The notes under the pieces: model-generated
Told to the model about the DNA's origin: nothing
What the model saw: the letters and a program-made list of their open reading frames with translations, nothing else
Databases searched by the model: none
Translations under genes and position numbers: made by a program
Shown: positions 56,673 to 64,000 of the stretch, in pieces
Position numbering within the stretch: the stretch's first letter is position 1
Layout: every line of letters begins with the position of its first letter
Source: Longibacter salinarum
GTDB lineage: Bacteria; Bacteroidota; Rhodothermia; Rhodothermales; Salinibacteraceae
Assembly (NCBI RefSeq): GCF_002554795.1
Contig: NZ_PDEQ01000002.1
Location: 1-64,000, forward strand
Length of the DNA stretch: 64,000 nucleotides
Reading direction: 5' to 3'

Positions 56673-57176
56673 ATGAGCAATGCCGATTCGGCTTCGACCA
56701 TAGCGTCTGTTCTTCAATCGATGACGTTGCTGGCTACGCTGTCGACGGCAGAGGACGTACGTCGCTCTGTAGCACAACGGCGGGCCGGGCTCGACCCCTC
56801 GGCGCAGGAGCCGCCGGATCGGGCCCGCGCCTCCCTCCGCAACGCCGGCGATGATCTGATGGACCTGCTGATGCAGGTCATGCTCGGACGAATGCACCTC
56901 TCGCATCAGGACGAACGTCCGATCGCGGCTGCGGTGCGTCACTTCGATCTGCTCATGAAGCTCCGTCGGGCCGAACGGCTTCTCCATTCGATGCATCAGC
57001 GTCTTCTCAGCCTGTACCCCGACGTGTCCGAATCCCTGGTTGAAGAGGCCCGCTCGATCCATGGAGAAGTGGAGTATCTGATTGAGGCGGACGAGGAGGA
57101 AGTTCTGGCGGACCTTGACGTCATCGCCGAGCGGGGGATCAGCTTCGTCGTGTGGGTCCGACATGAGGTGGAGTGA
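56673..57176 (+). CDS. Hypothetical helical protein
   Basis: A 167-residue protein, started at ATG 56673 (a GTG nine bases earlier is in frame). It is mainly helical and rich in Leu, Arg and acidic residues (DDLMDLLMQVMLGRMHLSHQ; LLMKLRRAERLLHSMHQRLL). There is no leader or motif I recognise. It lies between a CBS-domain gene and gyrB, on the same strand as both. Confidence 0.65.
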   Translation: MSNADSASTIASVLQSMTLLATLSTAEDVRRSVAQRRAGLDPSAQEPPDRARASLRNAGDDLMDLLMQVMLGRMHLSHQDERPIAAAVRHFDLLMKLRRAERLLHSMHQRLLSLYPDVSESLVEEARSIHGEVEYLIEADEEEVLADLDVIAERGISFVVWVRHEVE

Positions 57177-59339
<2,163 letters not shown>

Positions 59340-59537
59340 GCTACGTTTGGGCGACGCTCCAGAACCGGCTCGAGTGCGACTGTGAACCGCGAGGGACAAC
59401 TCCTTCAGTCGTCTCGGGCTCGTTCCCTGTAGGGGCGTTGGGCCTAAACATTTCGGCAGGCCCGCCATCTCATGGTGTCCCTCTTCGGTGGCATCTGCCA
59501 TCGTCGGCAAATAGACGTGCGATGATGGACCCGATGA
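59340..59537. other. Intergenic region between gyrB and the GT2 gene
   Basis: About 200 bp. GGGCCT at 59440 pairs with AGGCCC at 59458, but no T-run follows. Nothing else seen. Confidence 0.4.
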
Positions 59538-60611
59538 ATGTCCATCTTCATCCCCTCTGACGAATCTCGACCGCTGATGCCAGGCTCTTCACCACATTCA
59601 GTTGCTGAATCCATCCCGGATGTCTCCGTGGTGGTGCCGGTTTACGATGAGGTAGAGTCGTTGCCCGAACTCGTCGATCGTATTCGGACGGCGTGCACGG
59701 AGCACAATCTCACATTCGAGGTGTGGCTTGTCGACGACGGCTCCCGCGACGGATCATGGGACGAAATCGACCGCCTCCACGACGAGGATGAGCGCATCGC
59801 CGGCATTCGGTTTCAGCGCAACTACGGTAAGTCCGCAGCGCTCGCCGTCGGGTTTGAGCATGCGCGTGGGGCGTACGTCATTACGATGGACGCAGACCTG
59901 CAGGACGACCCGGGAGAAATTCCGGAGCTCGTCGAGATGCTGGAGCAGGGTAACGACCTGGTTAGCGGGTGGAAGAAGCGGCGGAAGGATCCGCTGAGCA
60001 AGACGATCCCAAGCCGATTCTTCAACTTTGTCACCCGGAAGATCTCCGGCCTTGAGCTACACGACTTCAACTGTGGTCTGAAGGCCTACAGACGGGAAGT
60101 CGTCAAGAGTGTCGACGTCTACGGCGAGCTTCATCGCTACATCCCGCTTCTCGCGAAATGGGAGGGCTACGACCGGATCACCGAGAAGCCTGTGAAGCAT
60201 CATCCGAGGAAATACGGTCGGACGAAGTTCGGCCTGGAACGCTTCATTCGAGGCTTTCTGGATCTCGTCACCGTCATTTTCCTCACCCGCTTTGCCGTTC
60301 GGCCCATGCACTTCTTCGGGTCCATCGGCACCGTCGCGTTTCTGTTCGGCTTCCTAACCAGTCTCTGGCTAACGATCGACAAGCTGGTTTTCGGTGAAGC
60401 GCTTAGCGATCGGCCGTTGCTTTTGCTCGGAGCTCTCCTCATTCTCTTCGGCGCGCAGATGTTCACCACGGGTCTGCTCGGTGAGATCGTCATCAAACCA
60501 CGTATGGAGGAAACCGAATCCTATCAGGTGGCCGAGGTGCGGCATGCAGCGGGGGCGCCGTTAGCACAGACGGCGGAATCCAGCACACCGTCTCCGTCCT
60601 ACGAGTCATAA
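59538..60611 (+). CDS. Glycosyltransferase family 2, polyprenyl-phosphate glycosyltransferase-like
   Basis: A 357-residue protein of the DPM1/GtrB/ArnC type. The GT-A domain shows [20 protein letters not shown], the nucleotide-binding [40 protein letters not shown] (DxD metal site) and [20 protein letters not shown]. Two C-terminal membrane helices ([40 protein letters not shown]) follow, as in enzymes that load a sugar onto undecaprenyl phosphate. The lipid acceptor is inferred from that architecture. It lies upstream of an aldo/keto reductase gene. Confidence 0.92.
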   Translation: MSIFIPSDESRPLMPGSSPHSVAESIPDVSVVVPVYDEVESLPELVDRIRTACTEHNLTFEVWLVDDGSRDGSWDEIDRLHDEDERIAGIRFQRNYGKSAALAVGFEHARGAYVITMDADLQDDPGEIPELVEMLEQGNDLVSGWKKRRKDPLSKTIPSRFFNFVTRKISGLELHDFNCGLKAYRREVVKSVDVYGELHRYIPLLAKWEGYDRITEKPVKHHPRKYGRTKFGLERFIRGFLDLVTVIFLTRFAVRPMHFFGSIGTVAFLFGFLTSLWLTIDKLVFGEALSDRPLLLLGALLILFGAQMFTTGLLGEIVIKPRMEETESYQVAEVRHAAGAPLAQTAESSTPSPSYES

Positions 60612-60760
60612 CGTGGGACGCTGTCCGAGGGGAGGTAGACGGACGAGCACAGCCAGCATTTGTCTTCATCCGTCGTCGTCCGGTCCGCATATCTGAAACC
60701 GGACATTCCGTCGGCGGTAGCCCGATTGAGTTCTCTCCGGTCCTCAACTTCGATGCTGCT

Positions 60761-61741
<981 letters not shown>

Positions 61742-61794
61742 CACGTTGGTCCGGTCTGGCCCGTCGTTCCCTCTCGTACATTCCTTCTGCCTGC

Positions 61795-62931
61795 ATGGCC
61801 CGCATTGCTGTTGTCGGTCCCGTCCATCCGTATCGCGGTGGCATCGCCCACTTCACGGAAATGACGGTGGAGGTACTCGCGCGCCGGGGTCACGATGTTC
61901 GACCGATCAGCTTCTCGCGTCAGTATCCGGAGATGCTTTTTCCCGGGAAGACGCAGTACGAGCCGGACGGGGAGCCGCCGGATGAGGTGAGCGGTGCGCC
62001 ACGCCTCATCGATAGCATCCGACCGTGGACCTGGGCGAAGACCGCTGCCCACCTCGCGCGCTTGAAGCCTGACGCCGTGATTTTTCAGTACTGGATGCCG
62101 TTTTTTGCTCCAGCATACGGGCTGATCGCACGGTGGCTTAGGCGAAAAGGGATTCCGTCCCTCGCCCTCGTGCACAACGCTCTTCCGCACGAGCGCCATC
62201 TGTTCGACGCGCAGTTCAGCCGATTCTTTCTCGCTGCATGCGACAGCTACGTCGTCATGTCCGATGCGGTGGCTGCAGATGTACGATCGCTCTGTGGCGA
62301 GGACGCTGTGATCGAGCAGATCGAGCACCCCGTGTACGAACGGTTCGGTGAGCCGGTCGACCAGGCGGACGCCCGCCGGCAGCTACATCTGCCCGACGAG
62401 GCGCCGGTCCTTCTATTCTTTGGCTTCATCCGCGAGTACAAAGGTCTCCACATTCTGCTCGAAGCGATGCCGCGGATTCGTGACGCGGTGCCGGAGGTGC
62501 GACTTGTCATCGCAGGAGAGGTATATGATGACCCGGAGCGCTACCGCGCACTCATACGGAAGCATGAACTGGAGGAGGCGGTAGACTGGCACAATGGATA
62601 CATTCCGGGCGATGAGGTGCCCGTCTTCTTCGGGGCTGCAGATCTTGTCGTCCAGCCGTATGTCTCCGCGACGCAGAGCGGGGTGGCGCAAATCGCGTTT
62701 CACTTCGAGACGCCGATGGTCGTGACGGATGTTGGCGGCCTTGCGGAAATCGTTCCTGATGGGGAAGCCGGCCTGGTGGTCCCCCCGGAAAATCCCGACG
62801 CTCTAGCAGATGCCGTCATTCGCTTCGTTCAGGAGGACCTCTCGATGCCTCTCCAGGTGGGGGCCCGGCGTCAGAAGCAGAAGCACGCCCCGGATCGCCT
62901 CGGCGAAGCTGTCGAGCGACTCCTGAACTGA
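61795..62931 (+). CDS. Glycosyltransferase family 4
   Basis: A 378-residue GT-B enzyme. N-domain: VVGPVHPYRGGIAHFTEMTV, the GGI-A loop of GT4. The middle has VIFQYWMPFFAPAYGLIARW and SLALVHNALPHERHLFDAQF. C-domain: LLFFGFIREYKGLHILLEAM, RLVIAGEVYDDPERYRALIR, DEVPVFFGAADLVVQPYVSA and the donor-site TQSGVAQIAFHFETPMVVTD. Likely builds a surface glycan or glycolipid. It is 54 bp after the aldo/keto reductase gene. A strong terminator follows. Confidence 0.93.
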   Translation: MARIAVVGPVHPYRGGIAHFTEMTVEVLARRGHDVRPISFSRQYPEMLFPGKTQYEPDGEPPDEVSGAPRLIDSIRPWTWAKTAAHLARLKPDAVIFQYWMPFFAPAYGLIARWLRRKGIPSLALVHNALPHERHLFDAQFSRFFLAACDSYVVMSDAVAADVRSLCGEDAVIEQIEHPVYERFGEPVDQADARRQLHLPDEAPVLLFFGFIREYKGLHILLEAMPRIRDAVPEVRLVIAGEVYDDPERYRALIRKHELEEAVDWHNGYIPGDEVPVFFGAADLVVQPYVSATQSGVAQIAFHFETPMVVTDVGGLAEIVPDGEAGLVVPPENPDALADAVIRFVQEDLSMPLQVGARRQKQKHAPDRLGEAVERLLN

Positions 62932-62943
62932 TCCTGTGTCGTT

Positions 62944-62963
62944 CACTCCGTGTGGAGTTTTTG
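62944..62963 (+). terminator. Rho-independent terminator after the GT4 gene
   Basis: ACTCC at 62945, loop GTGT, GGAGT to 62958, then TTTTT. A short GC-containing stem directly followed by a T-run. Confidence 0.8.
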
Positions 62964-63013
62964 CGAGGAAACGGCCAATCTGCTTTTTGAAACAGACATT
63001 CTGGGTGCGTTAT

Positions 63014-63030
63014 TTTAGAATGAGTCTAAA
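63014..63030. promoter_or_regulatory. Palindromic operator candidate (TTTAGA-N5-TCTAAA) before the iron-binding-type gene
   Basis: TTTAGA, spacer ATGAG, TCTAAA: a perfect 6-bp inverted repeat with a 5-bp spacer. It lies 20 bp before the ATG, a position that would let a repressor block transcription. It matches the site at 23064. The layout is close to DtxR/MntR-type boxes, but the regulator is not identified in this window. Confidence 0.6.
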
Positions 63031-63049
63031 CAAGTCACCCATCGATCGA

Positions 63050-64000
63050 ATGTCTGCTATGATACGTACTCTCGCCACTGTTTTTTCCGCCTTGCTTCTG
63101 GTGTTCAGCCTCAGCGCGTGCCAGTCGGGTGGAGAAGAGGAGAACAAGGAGCTTATCGTATACTCCGGCCGCAGCCAGGCCCTCGTCGACTCTCTTGTTG
63201 AGAAGTACCGTGCGCAGTCGGACGTAAACGTGCAGATTCGCTACGGCACCGACTCGCAGCTATTGGCGGCGCTGCAGGAAGAAGGAGACCAGAGCTCGGC
63301 TGACGTCTTCTGGGCGAACACCGCGGGTGCTCTCGGCAATGCCGTGAATAACAACCTGCTTGCGGACCTGCCGGACACCTTGAACGCGATGCCGGACCGT
63401 TTTGCGTCGGCCAGTGGCAAGTGGACGCCGGTAACGGCCCGCTTCCGTGTTCTCGCGTACAACACAGACCAGGTCGACAGCACCGCTCTCCCGGCCTCAA
63501 TCACCGATCTGCCGAATGCGGACGAGTTCGAAGGACGCATCGGTTGGACGCCCGCCTACTCCAGCTTCCAGGACTTCGTTACGGCGCTGCGCGTCACGAA
63601 AGGCGACTCGACGGCCCGCGCATGGCTGGAGAGCATGAAGGAGCTGAACCCGAAGAGCTACACCTCTAACACCCCGATGATTCGGGCGCTTGCAGCAGGC
63701 GAAATCGATATCGCCCTGACGAACCACTACTACGTGCTCCGTATCACGAATCCGGCGCCGGAGGGTGAGTACGAAGAAGAAGAGCATGAAGAAGAGGAAG
63801 AAGGAGAAGAAGAGTCGATTGCTGCTTCGGCCCCGGTCGCCACGTATCACTTCGAAGATGGGGACGTCGGAAACCTTGCTCTTGTGACGGGAGCGGGCGT
63901 GCTGCAGACGACGGATCAGTCGGCCGCTGCACAGGACTTCATTCGTTTCCTTCTCTCGGAAGAAGCACAGGCCTACGGTGCGCAGACCGTGCACGAGTAT
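63050..64000 (+). CDS. Iron(III)-binding-type ABC transporter substrate-binding lipoprotein (partial, right edge)
   Basis: The first 317 codons of a lipoprotein that continues past the window. Leader MSAMIRTLATVFSALLLVFS with lipobox SLSAC. The mature part begins with KELIVYSGRSQALVDSLVEK, the usual start of the FbpA/FutA-type periplasmic ferric-binding proteins. NHYYVLR at residues 225-231 contains the Tyr pair that binds Fe3+ in this family. An acidic insertion of about 16 residues (residues ~240-255, Glu-rich with a His) follows shortly after and is not typical. The permease and ATPase genes are expected beyond the edge. Regulation by the upstream palindrome is inference. Confidence 0.9.
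   Translation, partial: MSAMIRTLATVFSALLLVFSLSACQSGGEEENKELIVYSGRSQALVDSLVEKYRAQSDVNVQIRYGTDSQLLAALQEEGDQSSADVFWANTAGALGNAVNNNLLADLPDTLNAMPDRFASASGKWTPVTARFRVLAYNTDQVDSTALPASITDLPNADEFEGRIGWTPAYSSFQDFVTALRVTKGDSTARAWLESMKELNPKSYTSNTPMIRALAAGEIDIALTNHYYVLRITNPAPEGEYEEEEHEEEEEGEEESIAASAPVATYHFEDGDVGNLALVTGAGVLQTTDQSAAAQDFIRFLLSEEAQAYGAQTVHEY

Overview
The window looks like chromosomal DNA of a GC-rich, probably halophilic or marine member of the Rhodothermota (Salinibacter/Longibacter-like), or a close relative of Bacteroidota. The grounds are a SusC/SusD pair, TonB-dependent receptors with carboxypeptidase-like N-domains, two secreted proteins with type IX secretion (T9SS) type A sorting domains, many small lipoproteins, and proteins rich in Asp and Glu. 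This placement is inference from gene families; no rRNA or tRNA gene was found in the window.

Layout. 0.2-8.2 kb is mostly leftward: a secreted TolB-propeller amidohydrolase, a stand-alone Lrp/AsnC ligand-binding domain, a DUF4112 protein overlapping a KefB-type antiporter, a small membrane protein and a cyclophilin; one rightward GIY-YIG protein ends in an octamer repeat array. 8.2-11.7 kb carries a 216-bp inverted-repeat element, a DUF389 membrane protein, a small secreted protein and an MFS transporter. 12-18.6 kb is a transport module: a TonB-dependent receptor followed by two related secreted beta-helix proteins, preceded by four 11-bp direct repeats that resemble a Pho box. 18.7-23 kb holds a glycosyltransferase, a membrane-anchored endonuclease/exonuclease/phosphatase-fold protein and three small leftward genes, including a thioesterase. 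23.0-30.6 kb is a SusC-SusD-Calx-beta lipoprotein-dihaem peroxidase cluster with an upstream TTAGA-N5-TCTAA palindrome. A closely similar palindrome precedes an iron-binding-type ABC substrate-binding lipoprotein at the right edge (63 kb), so the two loci may share a metal-responsive regulator.

31-33.4 kb has two GT4 glycosyltransferases. 33.4-34.55 kb is a gene-free repeat island in which one element family (A) is interrupted by a second (C) that itself contains a third (B); uvrA follows on the minus strand. 38.6-46.1 kb holds a sugar dehydrogenase, two T9SS cargo proteins sharing one C-terminal module, and a TlpA-like thioredoxin. 46.1-47.1 kb is an AbrB/Doc-like toxin-antitoxin pair in which the Doc catalytic motif is lost. 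The remainder includes an amidohydrolase with an NTF2-like tail, a GatZ/KbaZ-like protein, a BatA-type protein, a YbjN-like protein, HflX, a CBS protein, gyrB, a dolichol-phosphate-mannose-synthase-like GT2, an aldo/keto reductase and a GT4 enzyme.

The least ordinary content is the repeat system (A, B and C elements plus 7-bp and 8-bp tandem tracts), the two candidate regulons (Pho-like and metal-like) that each control an outer-membrane uptake module, and the degenerate Doc protein.
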